Origin: a virus
IMG/VR virus record: IMGVR_UViG_3300022214_000016
Location: 1-25,894 of that record
Length of the DNA stretch: 25,894 nucleotides
Strand: one strand, 5' to 3'
Below, piece by piece: positions 1 through 7,979 of the stretch. The position numbers and the translations under genes were made by a program. Within the stretch, counting starts at the first letter, position 1; the number at the start of each line of letters is the position of its first letter. Under the pieces are notes generated by a model. That model made no database searches. It had not been told where the DNA came from and saw only the letters and a program-made list of their open reading frames with translations.

Positions 1-228
1 CGTGCCCGTGAGCGTTGCTGCGTAAATCTCGCGCTGCGTCCCACCAGACGTTACCTTTTCCTTGACCCTGATCTTGTACTGATCGCCAGCGGCCATGTTG
101 CCGGTGTCGATGAACACCTGATACACGCCGTCGTCCGTGATCGAGGCCGGAGTGGTGCTGTTGTTCGGCAACGAGTATTCCGTCGAACTGATCGTGTTGC
201 TGTTGGTGTAGGCTTCGCTGATCGCCAT
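1..228 (-). CDS. Phage virion-associated protein, truncated by window edge
   Basis: The first 76 codons of a gene running off the left edge. The ATG at 228 lies one base after the stop of the upstream gene and has a GGCGG Shine-Dalgarno-like site about six bases upstream, so the two are probably translated together. The protein begins MAISEAYTNSN and is rich in Thr, Ser and Asn, with a later DDGVYQVFIDTGNMAAGDQY stretch. This resembles short phage proteins encoded beside tail or head genes. No catalytic motif is visible and I do not know its function. It is last in a run of receptor-side structural genes, so a tail or virion role is inferred from position only. Confidence 0.7.
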   Translation of the reverse strand, partial: MAISEAYTNSNTISSTEYSLPNNSTTPASITDDGVYQVFIDTGNMAAGDQYKIRVKEKVTSGGTQREIYAATLTGT

Positions 229-229
229 T

Positions 230-1069
230 TCATCCGCCTAGTAAGTAGACCGCTGCGTTGTAAGCATCAAGCGTAGTACTTGACTGCGCCCTCATGTAGA
301 TATTCGATCCTGCCGGAATGTCCCACTCCACGCCCGCAGTGAGCGGAGGATTGCCTACATACTCGCCCGTGTCCGTGCAAAAATTCGCGTCTTGGATGAT
401 GACATCCTTGTTCGACGCATCTCCTACCGCAACGTCAACGTGAATCGCCGCCAAGTTCCACGTCGTATCTGCGGTGTTGACCTGCATCCCGAACTGCACC
501 CACCACGTTCTGTTCGTCGTGGTGCCAATCGAGGTCCATGCGCCTTCGCTGGTAGTACCCGGCGTGATGGCAGTACCGCCCGGCAAGCTGATCCCGAGCG
601 CCTCTACAAATGACCCCTTGCGGATAAGCTGTGGGTTCGCAGGGCGCTCGAAAAACACTGCGCCGACGCGAATAGCGGTAGTCACAGAGCCTTGTGCTCT
701 TGCAGCTACGGTCGCACCAGCCGGGATGAACAACGGGAAGTAATACCAGTTCCCGCCGCCATTGCGCGTATAAGCCGAAGAACCGCCGCAGATCAGGTCG
801 GGGATTGTTACTGTGTACGACGTGCCGCCTGCAAGGTCGATCCCTATATCAATGACCGTGTTGCGCGATGCGGTCGAGGCAAAGTTCGTGTTGATGTTGA
901 TGAGGATGCCAAAGGCGTCGTCTGTGAGCGCGCTACCGAGCGCGGCATACGACCCCTTGCTCCCAACGGCAGGCGTGACCGAAGTGCCGTTCGCCGTGTT
1001 GGGCCGAGTCGTTCCCCACGACGGCTCTGTGAGGCAGAAAGTGTTCGCGCCGGTAGGGACGTGGAGCAT
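230..1069 (-). CDS. Virion structural protein with two tandem homologous domains
   Basis: 279 residues, Thr/Gly/Ala-rich and predicted beta-rich, with no signal peptide or membrane helix. The chosen ATG at 1069 overlaps the TAA of the upstream gene (TAATG) with an AGG core upstream; an in-frame GTG at 1075 would add two residues. It is an internal duplication: residues about 28-147 and 165-279 align, each with GT(S/A)(V/I)TP, then S(K/E)G(S/A)(Y/W), a VD(I/V) strand, and a closing IPAG(A/S)xxxxRAQ motif (near residues 115 and 250). This suggests two copies of one beta-sandwich domain, as in phage fibre, decoration or receptor-binding proteins. The location just after the tail-spike candidate supports a tail-associated role, which is inference. 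The specific family was not recognised. Confidence 0.8.
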   Translation of the reverse strand: MLHVPTGANTFCLTEPSWGTTRPNTANGTSVTPAVGSKGSYAALGSALTDDAFGILININTNFASTASRNTVIDIGIDLAGGTSYTVTIPDLICGGSSAYTRNGGGNWYYFPLFIPAGATVAARAQGSVTTAIRVGAVFFERPANPQLIRKGSFVEALGISLPGGTAITPGTTSEGAWTSIGTTTNRTWWVQFGMQVNTADTTWNLAAIHVDVAVGDASNKDVIIQDANFCTDTGEYVGNPPLTAGVEWDIPAGSNIYMRAQSSTTLDAYNAAVYLLGG

Positions 1070-2505
1070 TACCACCTACTCACAGTTAATGGGTTGGTCT
1101 GAGGTTCCATGCCACCGAATCCAGCGGATTCGTGCAGGGCGGTGAGTCCTCCTCCACCTCCGCCACCGCTAGCATACGGATTGCCGTTACCGAACTGGTT
1201 CATGATGTACGCCGTCAGGGAGGACGCACTTCCGAAGCCTCGGGTCACGCTGACATCGGTGCACATCTCCTTCTTGATCCGCGCCTCGTTCGGCCACGGC
1301 CAGAGCGATTCTCCGGTGTCGGCGTTGTAGTCTGTTTCCCCGTACAGCGTCCCGGAGACTCCGATCTTGTTCCTGATGTTCGCCCCGCGCTGGCCGAACG
1401 TCCCGCCGCTTGCAAGAGTAGAGCCGGTTTCGATGCGGGCTGGATAGAGCAGGCCGTTCGAGTAGACCGCGATCACTGTCGTCCCGGCGTTGTCCCCATT
1501 GTTGTAGCCCACGCAGTTGCTTCCAGACCCTGAGTTGAAGGCGTCTCCTGTGAAGTCAGCGATGATGCAGTCGTCAATGTCAGTCGATCCACCGAAGATG
1601 CCGAAGCCGCTCTGACTGCCGTCGATCAGCGTCAAGCGGCGGTAGATGATGCTCGTGCCCTTCAGTTGCGAGATGCCCCACGTTCCGCCGACCGAGGCAC
1701 AGTCCACCCATGAGCAGTTCGTGGCGGCAGAGCCTACGCCCTCGTTCGCCCCGAAGTATCCGATCCTCTCCGGGTCGATCAAGATGCAGCCCCTGAAGTG
1801 CTTGTTGTCATTCGGCGTCGAGGTCGTCCCATTCATGACGTTGTAGTAATTCGACACATACTCGGCTGCTGGAGTCGTGGGGTCTATGGCAATGTGATTC
1901 TGTACCTCCACCCTCCGCGAGTCATACAGCGTCACGTTCGCCATCGGCTCGCCGACATCAGCATCTGATCCATCGAAGCGTGTCACGCAGCGACGCACAA
2001 TGATGTCCTCGGCGTTGTAGACGAGGATTTTGTATCGCCCTCCGTAACCATGAACCCAGCAATCCTCCAACAGCATGAACGTAGCGCCCGGTGTGGAATC
2101 GCTAGTCCCGATCACCACAGACATTGACGATCCACCGCTCGGCCCGCCTTTGAACTCGGTTTCCTTGACCTTGATACGTGTTCCCAAGAAGTCGCGCTGC
2201 GCGTTCGCATGATGGCGCAGGCCCTTGTACTCCTTGCGTTGTGCCGAGCTTGAACTGCCGAAGGCACCAGTGAAGATCACACCACCCGCAGCGCTGATCG
2301 TGTTGATCTTGGTATCGCCAGCACCCGCGCTACCGTCCGGCAAGCTACTGAGCGGGTCGGTGTACGTCCCATCTCCGACCTTCAGCTCATCACCGGCAGA
2401 CATCTGCGTGTAGGCAAAGGCTGGCGTGAGCCAAGCATTTCCGTCGCCCGGCCCAAGGCCGTCGTTGGAATTGCTGCCACCCTTGGTGACGTAGTAGGTG
2501 GTCAT
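1069..2505 (-). CDS. Tail spike-like protein with right-handed beta-helix fold
   Basis: 478 residues. The start is the ATG at 2505, which overlaps the stop of the upstream gene as ATGA; there is no good Shine-Dalgarno site, so translational coupling is likely. A longer in-frame reading to 2541 lies inside the upstream gene and is less likely. The N-terminus (MTTYYVTKGGSNSNDGLGP) has the YYV...GS.SN.G pattern that opens many pectate-lyase-like beta-helix proteins. It is followed by many short strands with Asn and Asp turns and phrases such as LLEDCWVHGYGG and IDDCIIADFTGDAF, typical of parallel beta-helix rungs. A run of about seven glycines near the C-terminus precedes a short Gly/Met/Pro tail. 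Beta-helix phage proteins are usually tail spikes that bind or cleave host polysaccharide. No catalytic residues could be assigned, so enzymatic activity is unproven. Confidence 0.8.
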   Translation of the reverse strand: MTTYYVTKGGSNSNDGLGPGDGNAWLTPAFAYTQMSAGDELKVGDGTYTDPLSSLPDGSAGAGDTKINTISAAGGVIFTGAFGSSSSAQRKEYKGLRHHANAQRDFLGTRIKVKETEFKGGPSGGSSMSVVIGTSDSTPGATFMLLEDCWVHGYGGRYKILVYNAEDIIVRRCVTRFDGSDADVGEPMANVTLYDSRRVEVQNHIAIDPTTPAAEYVSNYYNVMNGTTSTPNDNKHFRGCILIDPERIGYFGANEGVGSAATNCSWVDCASVGGTWGISQLKGTSIIYRRLTLIDGSQSGFGIFGGSTDIDDCIIADFTGDAFNSGSGSNCVGYNNGDNAGTTVIAVYSNGLLYPARIETGSTLASGGTFGQRGANIRNKIGVSGTLYGETDYNADTGESLWPWPNEARIKKEMCTDVSVTRGFGSASSLTAYIMNQFGNGNPYASGGGGGGGLTALHESAGFGGMEPQTNPLTVSRW

Positions 2506-3182
2506 GCTGGCGGTATGGAAATTGCACAGAGCCCAGACCAAGACTCGTCTTCTGAATTACAGACCTGCGTTGAACCAGTCGCCACGATATACGAGAGCTT
2601 GGCCCCCTCACCATTATTCGCATGCGTTTGCGATGATGTCCATCCAGCAGATGTGCTCGGTGGCGTCCCAAAACGCATATCCATTTTCAGCACCAGATCA
2701 TCTGTCGCCGTAGTAAGGGTCACACTCAATGCCGCAGTTCCGTCTCCCACCTGACCGTCAGCATCCCTCCATGCGGTGGTGCTACCGCCTTTCACATAAG
2801 CGACGATACAAGTTGACCCCTCGACTGGCGCTGTATCCCATGCCACGTCCAATGTTTGACTGCCAGTTGACGGGTTATACCAAGCCGTTACTCCGACGGC
2901 AGGAGCATCAGCAGCCCCAGTCGGCACTTCAAAGAGTTCGTCAGGAGATGCTGAATTCAATGTTGCAGATAACAATCCGTGTCCATCTGGATTGACGTAA
3001 TAAGCCCAGAACATATAAACCGCAGTTGCATCACTTGGAATCGTAATACTCTGTCCTGCGGGATCAGCGCCGGAAGCCCACGTTACCGCCGTTGGAGTGC
3101 CGGTAAGTTCAGGCAAGCCACCACCAGCCGCAGGCGCGAAGTCACCACCAGAACCAAATATCATGACGTGCTTACGTGACAT
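2502..3182 (-). CDS. Phage structural protein, beta-rich
   Basis: 226 residues. The ATG at 3182 has a GGAGG site four bases upstream; the adjacent GTG at 3185 would sit too close to it. The protein opens with MSRKHVMIFGSGGDF and then has alternating Thr/Ser/Val strands and aromatic residues (AVYMFWAYYVNP, TAWYNPSTGSQTLDVAW), as expected for a beta-sandwich. It contains only two cysteines and no transmembrane helix or enzyme motif. Its stop overlaps the start of the beta-helix protein, so the two are co-translated and probably act in the same tail or receptor-recognition assembly. No specific family was recognised. Base composition is less GC-rich than in the terminase-portal part of the operon. 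Confidence 0.8.
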   Translation of the reverse strand: MSRKHVMIFGSGGDFAPAAGGGLPELTGTPTAVTWASGADPAGQSITIPSDATAVYMFWAYYVNPDGHGLLSATLNSASPDELFEVPTGAADAPAVGVTAWYNPSTGSQTLDVAWDTAPVEGSTCIVAYVKGGSTTAWRDADGQVGDGTAALSVTLTTATDDLVLKMDMRFGTPPSTSAGWTSSQTHANNGEGAKLSYIVATGSTQVCNSEDESWSGLCAISIPPA

Positions 3183-3201
3183 CACGCCTCCAATGGCACA
3201 C

Positions 3202-3242
3202 GCGAGGGGCCGAGTGGCCCCTCGCTACCATGCCACTCGGCC
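3202..3242 (-). promoter_or_regulatory. Intergenic hairpin with two mutually exclusive pairings
   Basis: In the only long gap of this part of the late operon, 3202-3211 pairs perfectly with 3216-3225 (10 bp stem, GAGT loop). Bases 3208-3218 can instead pair perfectly with 3232-3242 (11 bp). The two structures share bases and cannot coexist. No T-run follows on the minus strand, so this is not a classical intrinsic terminator. It may be a factor-dependent terminator, an attenuator or an mRNA-stabilising processing hairpin. Confidence 0.5.
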
Positions 3243-3722
3243 TTACTCGGTAATTTCGGCCGAGACGTGGTGCAGCATCGACGCGACGCCCGCCACGCTG
3301 TTGATGTTCAGCTCGTCCGAGCCGCCACCTTCCACGTGAATGCACGAGTCCGCGTCGCGCGCGACCCATCCGCCCGGCCCAGCCGCACCGCAGCCGAACG
3401 CGAGTTGGTACGCGCCCGACACGGTTCCCGGCGTGATCGCCGTCACTTTGTCAGCGGCGGTCGTCGAGGCCGTGGTGCCGACCCTGCGCGGGGCAGGCGT
3501 GATCGCCGTGCCGCCCGTGCCAGCGGTCGTCCAGCGCCGCACGCGATAGCCGATGCCGGTGATCGCGGTCAGCCCTGCACCGCGACCCTGAACGTAAAGC
3601 GCCTGCAAGTCGAAGCCGCGCGTGGCTTGGCGAAGAACCAGTGTCGGGTCTTCGGTGTTCGGCGTCGCGTGGGTCGCGTAAGGGGTCGCCGGGGCTCCCT
3701 CAACTCCATAGGCAAATGGCAT
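3243..3722 (-). CDS. Small phage structural protein (head decoration or minor virion candidate)
   Basis: 159 residues starting at an ATG with a strong TAGGAGA site eight bases upstream; the site overlaps the stop of the preceding gene. The sequence is Gly/Ala/Thr-rich (MPFAYGVEGAPATPYATHA), with TAITP repeated twice and a long Ala/Thr/Gly central part, then a conserved-looking end (CIHVEGGGSDELNINSV). It has no membrane segment and no enzyme motif. Its good ribosome site, low complexity and position after the portal fit an abundant virion protein, but it is too short and unlike known folds to be called the major capsid protein. Its function is unknown. Confidence 0.75.
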   Translation of the reverse strand: MPFAYGVEGAPATPYATHATPNTEDPTLVLRQATRGFDLQALYVQGRGAGLTAITGIGYRVRRWTTAGTGGTAITPAPRRVGTTASTTAADKVTAITPGTVSGAYQLAFGCGAAGPGGWVARDADSCIHVEGGGSDELNINSVAGVASMLHHVSAEITE

Positions 3723-3733
3723 GGTCTTTTCTC

Positions 3734-4081
3734 CTAGCGCCCCTGTTTGAGAAGCGTGGCGAGCGGCGAGGCATCCGCTTCCACGACTGCACGAAGTTCT
3801 TGCTCGGACAGGTAGCGACCGTAGGTCGCCATCTGCTCCTGCTTGACTTTTTCAAAGAACACTTCATCCGGCATCAGCATCAGGCCGGCAATCGCACCAT
3901 GGGTCTCAGCGCACTTGTTGCAGAGGTAGAACAGGAAGTTCATGTTCTCCTCGGGGCAGTGGCCGCCCTGCGCACCGCAGTTCGCGCAGAAAATCGGGAT
4001 CCACGTACCGCCGGGCCCGTGAATCATGCCCTTCGGGGTGTGCGGGGTCTTGAGCCTGCTATCGGGCAGGATGTTGTTCAT
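3734..4081 (-). CDS. Small zinc-knuckle phage protein downstream of portal
   Basis: 115 residues. The ATG overlaps the portal stop as ATGA and has GAGGG about eight bases upstream. Cysteines C32-x2-C35 and C54-x2-C57, with His41 and Cys42 between them, look like a zinc ribbon. The C-terminal half is predicted helical (MPDEVFFEKVKQEQMATYG...SEQELRAVVEADASPLATLL). The family was not recognised beyond this. Translational coupling to the portal suggests a role in head assembly or as a portal-associated accessory factor, but this rests on position only. Confidence 0.75.
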   Translation of the reverse strand: MNNILPDSRLKTPHTPKGMIHGPGGTWIPIFCANCGAQGGHCPEENMNFLFYLCNKCAETHGAIAGLMLMPDEVFFEKVKQEQMATYGRYLSEQELRAVVEADASPLATLLKQGR

Positions 4082-6543
4082 TGCAAGACCCTCGAGGTTC
4101 CGCCGATCGGCAAGCCGTCCTTGTCGAGTTCCACTTCGATGCGACGCGGGGCCGCGTTGCTCTGGGCCATGCGCTCCATGGATTCTCCGAGCTTCTCGAG
4201 CACCGCACCAAGCTGGGCAAGCACGTTCTGCTGCTGCTCGGTGAGCGCGCGCTGCAGGTCACGAAGCTCGCGAGAGGCGGACTTGTCGGACTCGCGCTCG
4301 GCAGTCTCGCGCTCCTTCTCGAGCTGCTGCTCCTCGGTGGCCTTGGCATTGATCTGGGCGAGCTGGATCTTGGTCTCGGCCTCTCGGTCGATCTTGTATC
4401 GCGCGAGCTCATCGGCCCTTCTGGCGGCATCGGCATCCGCCTGCGCCTTGGCATTGGCGGCAGCTTCGTCGCGCGCCATCTGCTCGGTTGCCATCTGGTC
4501 CGCGCGCGCCTTTTCCTCGAGCGCGCCCTGCGCCTTGACCGCACGCTCCTGATCCCCAGACACAGCCTTGTCACGTTCGGCGGTCAGCGCCTGCATCTGC
4601 TCGGCACCCTGCTGCAACTGCGCCTGCAGCTGCTGGATCTGCTGCATGGCCGCCTGCATCTGCTGCCCCGGCGAGTCCTCGTCGACCGGCGGGATCAGCA
4701 TGTCCACGTCGATCCTCTCCTCGAATCGGCGCACGGTCTCCCTGAGCAGCTCGATCGCTGTGTTGGCCATGTCGATGTTGCCTGTCGCGCGCGCCTCGGT
4801 GACGCCCTCGATCGTCTCCTTGATGATCGGCAGGAGCTGCAGCCACTGCTCCTTGTCCTTCAGGCTGTTCGGCTTGCCAGAGGAGCCGGCGCGGATCTTC
4901 ACGTCCACCATCGAGAAGATCTCCTCGACGGACTCCTCGCCATCTGGCCAGATGGCATTCTGGCCGCACATCTGCTTCACCTCTTCCAGCGTGAAGCAGC
5001 GCAGGCCCGTCTCGAGCGCTGAGGTGAACATGTCGCTCATCAGGTCCTCGTTCACGTCCCGGCGTTCCTCGGACCTCGAGCCCATCGACTGCGCCATCAG
5101 CTCCGCCTCGGTCGCGGTCTTGGGCTTGATCAGGTTCGCCCGGCTCGCATCCGAGATGCCGGCCATCATGTCGATGTCGTTCCTGATGAGCGTCACGTCA
5201 TAGGCATTCGGGTCGATCTTGGGCGCATCGAGCTGCATCACGTCCTGATTGATCGGGACGGCCGGATTTCCCTCGACGCCGATCCAGTCCCGGTTCATGG
5301 AGTTGACCAGAGCATCGATGTCGTTGTCGCTGAGGTTCCCGCCCTTCCTGAACACGCGCCGCGGGACCGCATCCTTCCTTGCGTCTGCGAAGTTGTCGCG
5401 CGTCTTGGTGTACTCGTCCTGCAGCCCCATGAGCAGCTCGGGCTCGGAGATGGGACGCCAGCGCCCCTCGAGCAGGTTGAAGCCGAGCACGAAGTACGGG
5501 TACCAGCGCTCGGACGCGTACTTGGGCGTCATAGCATCCCGCGTCCAGCGCTCCATGCCCTTCGCCACCGTCCTGATCGTGCCGGACTCGCGATCCCAGA
5601 TCTCGATCACGCAGACGTACTGGTCGTCCGACGACATGTTCTCCAGAGGCTGGGCCGCCGGCTGCGGCGCTCCCTCCTTGGTCTTCTCGTCGGACCATGG
5701 CGTGTTGTACTTGGTCGCCTTCTCCGGGTAGTGGCCGAAGCGCGCGCTGTACTCGCGCACCGTCATGAAGATCTTGTCACCCAGCGCCTTCGATTCCTCG
5801 TACTCGTCGAACTCGTTGACCGACGGGTCGAGGATGAGGAAGTTCTCGGACTTCACCCGGTCCAAGGCGAAGCCCTTGTACATCTTGATCTCATTGGAGG
5901 ACATCAGGCCCTTCAGCTGGGCCCGAAGCTCGTCACGCTTGACGGCCAGCTGCTGCGGGTCGTACTCGCTCTTCAGGTCCTTGGCGAGCGCCTCGATCTG
6001 CGCGATGTTGTCCTGCGCGTCCTGAATGCGACGCACTTGGATCGGGTCGCCATTCAACGACTCCTGCAGCGTCATCTTGAGCACGCCGAAGGAGGTGATC
6101 AGCGTGGAGCGCACGTTCGCCTTGGCCCGCTTCTTCAGCTTGGCCTCGTCGATCACCACCTCGTTCAGGAATTGTTCCGCCGTCTGGCAGAAGCCCTTCA
6201 CCATCTTCAGCCGGTCTGGCGGGCAGCCCTTGGACGGCGAGACAGAGACCTCTGGGTTCTTGGCGTAGATCTGTGGAACGATCGTCGCTATCGTGGCGAA
6301 CACGAGGTTCGTGCGCTCGTACTTTGCGCCGGCCTCCGTGACCCTCACGCCAGCCGCGTACTGGCGCATGGTCTGCAGCTCACGGAAGAAGGCTTCGTTG
6401 TCGCGCTCGGCGCGCGCGACCCGGGCGAGCCAGTGCTTTACAGCTGAGCGCTCGTCCTCGCTCGGCTCGTAATCGTCGCGCCTCGGGTCAGTGGAGGCCG
6501 ACCCGGGTCGGGCTTTCGTCTTTGACGATTCTTGCCTTGCCAC
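4078..6543 (-). CDS. Portal protein with long C-terminal coiled coil
   Basis: 821 residues starting at GTG 6543, chosen because GAGGTGA lies six bases upstream; this start lies 56 bases inside the upstream gene. Portal proteins form the ring at the head vertex through which terminase pumps DNA. The core (residues about 30-620) carries features of long phage portals: an aromatic and charged N-terminal helical region (FFRELQTMRQYAAGVRV), FLILDPSVNEFDE, a RWYPYFVLGFNLLEGRWRP segment and PISEPELLMGLQDEYTKTRDN, followed by KTATEAELMAQSMGSRSEERR. Residues about 627-793 are almost entirely Gln/Glu/Ala/Lys/Arg with heptad character, a very long coiled coil, ending in a short RRIEVELDKDGLPIGG strand pair. 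Size and position next to terminase support the call. No frameshift was seen. Confidence 0.88.
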   Translation of the reverse strand: MARQESSKTKARPGSASTDPRRDDYEPSEDERSAVKHWLARVARAERDNEAFFRELQTMRQYAAGVRVTEAGAKYERTNLVFATIATIVPQIYAKNPEVSVSPSKGCPPDRLKMVKGFCQTAEQFLNEVVIDEAKLKKRAKANVRSTLITSFGVLKMTLQESLNGDPIQVRRIQDAQDNIAQIEALAKDLKSEYDPQQLAVKRDELRAQLKGLMSSNEIKMYKGFALDRVKSENFLILDPSVNEFDEYEESKALGDKIFMTVREYSARFGHYPEKATKYNTPWSDEKTKEGAPQPAAQPLENMSSDDQYVCVIEIWDRESGTIRTVAKGMERWTRDAMTPKYASERWYPYFVLGFNLLEGRWRPISEPELLMGLQDEYTKTRDNFADARKDAVPRRVFRKGGNLSDNDIDALVNSMNRDWIGVEGNPAVPINQDVMQLDAPKIDPNAYDVTLIRNDIDMMAGISDASRANLIKPKTATEAELMAQSMGSRSEERRDVNEDLMSDMFTSALETGLRCFTLEEVKQMCGQNAIWPDGEESVEEIFSMVDVKIRAGSSGKPNSLKDKEQWLQLLPIIKETIEGVTEARATGNIDMANTAIELLRETVRRFEERIDVDMLIPPVDEDSPGQQMQAAMQQIQQLQAQLQQGAEQMQALTAERDKAVSGDQERAVKAQGALEEKARADQMATEQMARDEAAANAKAQADADAARRADELARYKIDREAETKIQLAQINAKATEEQQLEKERETAERESDKSASRELRDLQRALTEQQQNVLAQLGAVLEKLGESMERMAQSNAAPRRIEVELDKDGLPIGGTSRVLQ

Positions 6544-6784
6544 GGCTCACCTCGGGGTGGCTGAGAATGGGCACGCCCAGAATCATGGCCACCAGCTCCT
6601 CGTTCTTGGGCTCGTCACGATCGAGCAGGGGCAGCTTGGTGCCGGTGCCGTTCAGCTCGTCCTTGACCGAGTTCTTGTCGTACTCGGACAGCACTACAGC
6701 CCGCACCGAGATGCCCGCACGGCGCAGGTCCTCGATCATTTCACGAAGACCTGCGACCGTGAGGGTGGGCTCGAATGCGGGCAC
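6488..6784 (-). CDS. Hypothetical phage protein between FCCH protein and portal
   Basis: 98 residues; GTG start at 6784, three bases after the upstream stop. The Shine-Dalgarno site is weak; an ATG at 6739 is an alternative. The sequence has a helical N-terminus (LREMIEDLRRAGISVRAVVLSEYDKNSVKDEL) and a middle part (PKNEELVAMILGVPILSHPEV) that could be a small alpha/beta fold. It overlaps the portal by 56 bases, so its last 18 codons are read in two frames. No family was recognised. Conserved position between head genes suggests a small assembly factor, without further evidence. Confidence 0.65.
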   Translation of the reverse strand: MPAFEPTLTVAGLREMIEDLRRAGISVRAVVLSEYDKNSVKDELNGTGTKLPLLDRDEPKNEELVAMILGVPILSHPEVSRGKARIVKDESPTRVGLH

Positions 6785-6787
6785 CCG

Positions 6788-7324
6788 TCAGGCGACGAGC
6801 ACGCAGTTCGCGCCGCCCGAGGTGTAGGCCGAGCAGCGGAAGCGCATGTAGGCCGCGAGCTCCACCTCGACACAGATGCCGATGCCCGCGCTGGCCGCCG
6901 GGATCGCCACAGCACCGGAGGGAAGTGCGGTCGCGTAGGTGACGTGGTCCGGCGAGCCCTCCACCAGCACCGTGCCGACCAGCACCGCAGCGCCGGGCGT
7001 GTTGCCGATGTGCGCGGACGCACGGTGGCGCTGCAGGAAGGGCGTGGTGTCCATCACTGAGGCCACGGACGCGGTGCCGCCGAAGGTGCCGTTGCCCACC
7101 GAGCCTAGCAGCTGGTAGGTCGTGTCGGTCACGCGCTTCACGCTCCACGTGCCGTTCATGGCGGTCAGGCCGGTCACGCCGGAGATGATGATGCGGTCGT
7201 CGTCCTTCAGCCGGTGACCGGCGGTGACGGTGGCGACGATGGGGGTGGCGTTGGTACCGCCGGTGATCAGGATGCCGGCCGCCGCGGAGGCGACCGAACC
7301 GAGGGACAGCACCTTGTTGCTCAT
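6788..7324 (-). CDS. Phage structural protein with FCCH-like domain
   Basis: 178 residues; ATG at 7324 with AGGAGA about eight bases upstream. Residues about 30-86 (AGHRLKDDDRIIISGVTG, then MNGTWSV and DTTYQL with GxGxF) match the pattern of the small beta-barrel called the ubiquitin-activating E1 FCCH domain, which is common in phage virion proteins and is not evidence for ubiquitin chemistry. The rest is Ala/Gly/Thr-rich with a hydrophobic beta-rich end (VEVELAAYMRFRCSAYTSGG). It is the first gene after the promoter candidate at 7407-7434, which fits high expression of a head or tail component. Its exact role is unknown. Confidence 0.78.
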   Translation of the reverse strand: MSNKVLSLGSVASAAAGILITGGTNATPIVATVTAGHRLKDDDRIIISGVTGLTAMNGTWSVKRVTDTTYQLLGSVGNGTFGGTASVASVMDTTPFLQRHRASAHIGNTPGAAVLVGTVLVEGSPDHVTYATALPSGAVAIPAASAGIGICVEVELAAYMRFRCSAYTSGGANCVLVA

Positions 7325-7406
7325 GACTTTCTCTCCTTGCGACAGAGATAGCCCCTGTCAGGCCGCAGGAAGGTCACGATCCTGCTGCGTGCGCCAGCTG
7401 GGGCGG

Positions 7407-7434
7407 ATGATACGTCACCCGGGCCCGGCGTCAA
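7407..7434 (-). promoter_or_regulatory. Sigma70-like late promoter candidate with palindrome in the spacer
   Basis: On the minus strand TTGACG (7434-7429), a 16-base spacer and TATCAT (7412-7407) match the sigma70 pattern. The 115-base gap ahead of the FCCH-protein gene is otherwise empty. The spacer contains the perfect 10-base palindrome CCGGGCCCGG (7419-7428), a possible operator. The -35 box sits directly beside the stop of the upstream gene. Confidence 0.55.
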
Positions 7435-7439
7435 CTGGC

Positions 7440-7979
7440 TCACCACTTCCACGGCAGGCCGCCGATCACGTGGGCGAGCATGGAGCGCATCTTCGGGTCC
7501 GTCTTGAGGGTGCCGTCGCCGCGCGCTCTCGAGCCGCCAGCGTCATGCTCGAGGCCTGCATTCACCGGCCCCTGATCCACAGCGTGCTGCAGCCTGAACT
7601 CCTCCTCCAAGAGCTCGATCGTGGAGGCGACACCGTCCTTGGCGAGCCTGAAGGCCTGCTCGAAGTTGCGGCCCTGAACGAGGATGCACTCGCCGGCAAA
7701 GAGCGCGCCCTTCACCGCGTTCCCGTCGAGCACACCATCCAGCGAGAAGAGCCAGACCTTGTTGCGCGCTCTCGAGTCACCCGGCAGGCGAAGCTCCTTC
7801 TCGAGCCGGGGCTTCACGTCCTTCATGCGGTAGAGCTCGTCGGCGCTGAGGATGCGCCTGACTGCGGCAAGGTCAGTGCGCGCGCTAGCGATCGCAAGCT
7901 CCGCAGCGCCCGCCTGCTGGTCCTCCTGCCCCGGGACGATGATCATCCCCGGTCGATGTTGTAGCTCGGCCTCTTCCAT
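7440..7979 (-). CDS. Hypothetical phage head-module protein, coiled-coil N-terminus
   Basis: 179 residues. The ATG at 7979 is preferred because AAAGGA precedes it by about five bases; a longer reading to 8012 lacks this. It overlaps the end of the large terminase by 37 bases. Residues 1-60 are charged and helical (ILSADELYRMKDVKPRLEKELRL). Then comes a compact segment with VWLFSLDGVLDGNAVKGALF and ECILVQGRNFEQAF, and a helical end followed by a Gly/Arg-rich tail. No known family was recognised. It is not an obvious scaffold or protease, since no Ser-His pair could be assigned. Location between terminase and portal suggests head assembly. Confidence 0.7.
   Translation of the reverse strand: MEEAELQHRPGMIIVPGQEDQQAGAAELAIASARTDLAAVRRILSADELYRMKDVKPRLEKELRLPGDSRARNKVWLFSLDGVLDGNAVKGALFAGECILVQGRNFEQAFRLAKDGVASTIELLEEEFRLQHAVDQGPVNAGLEHDAGGSRARGDGTLKTDPKMRSMLAHVIGGLPWKW

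Noticed and set aside
4081-5022. A 313-codon plus-strand frame opposite the portal
   Set aside because: Leucine-rich antisense shadow of the portal coiled coil (Gln/Glu codons give Leu on the other strand). No ribosome site.
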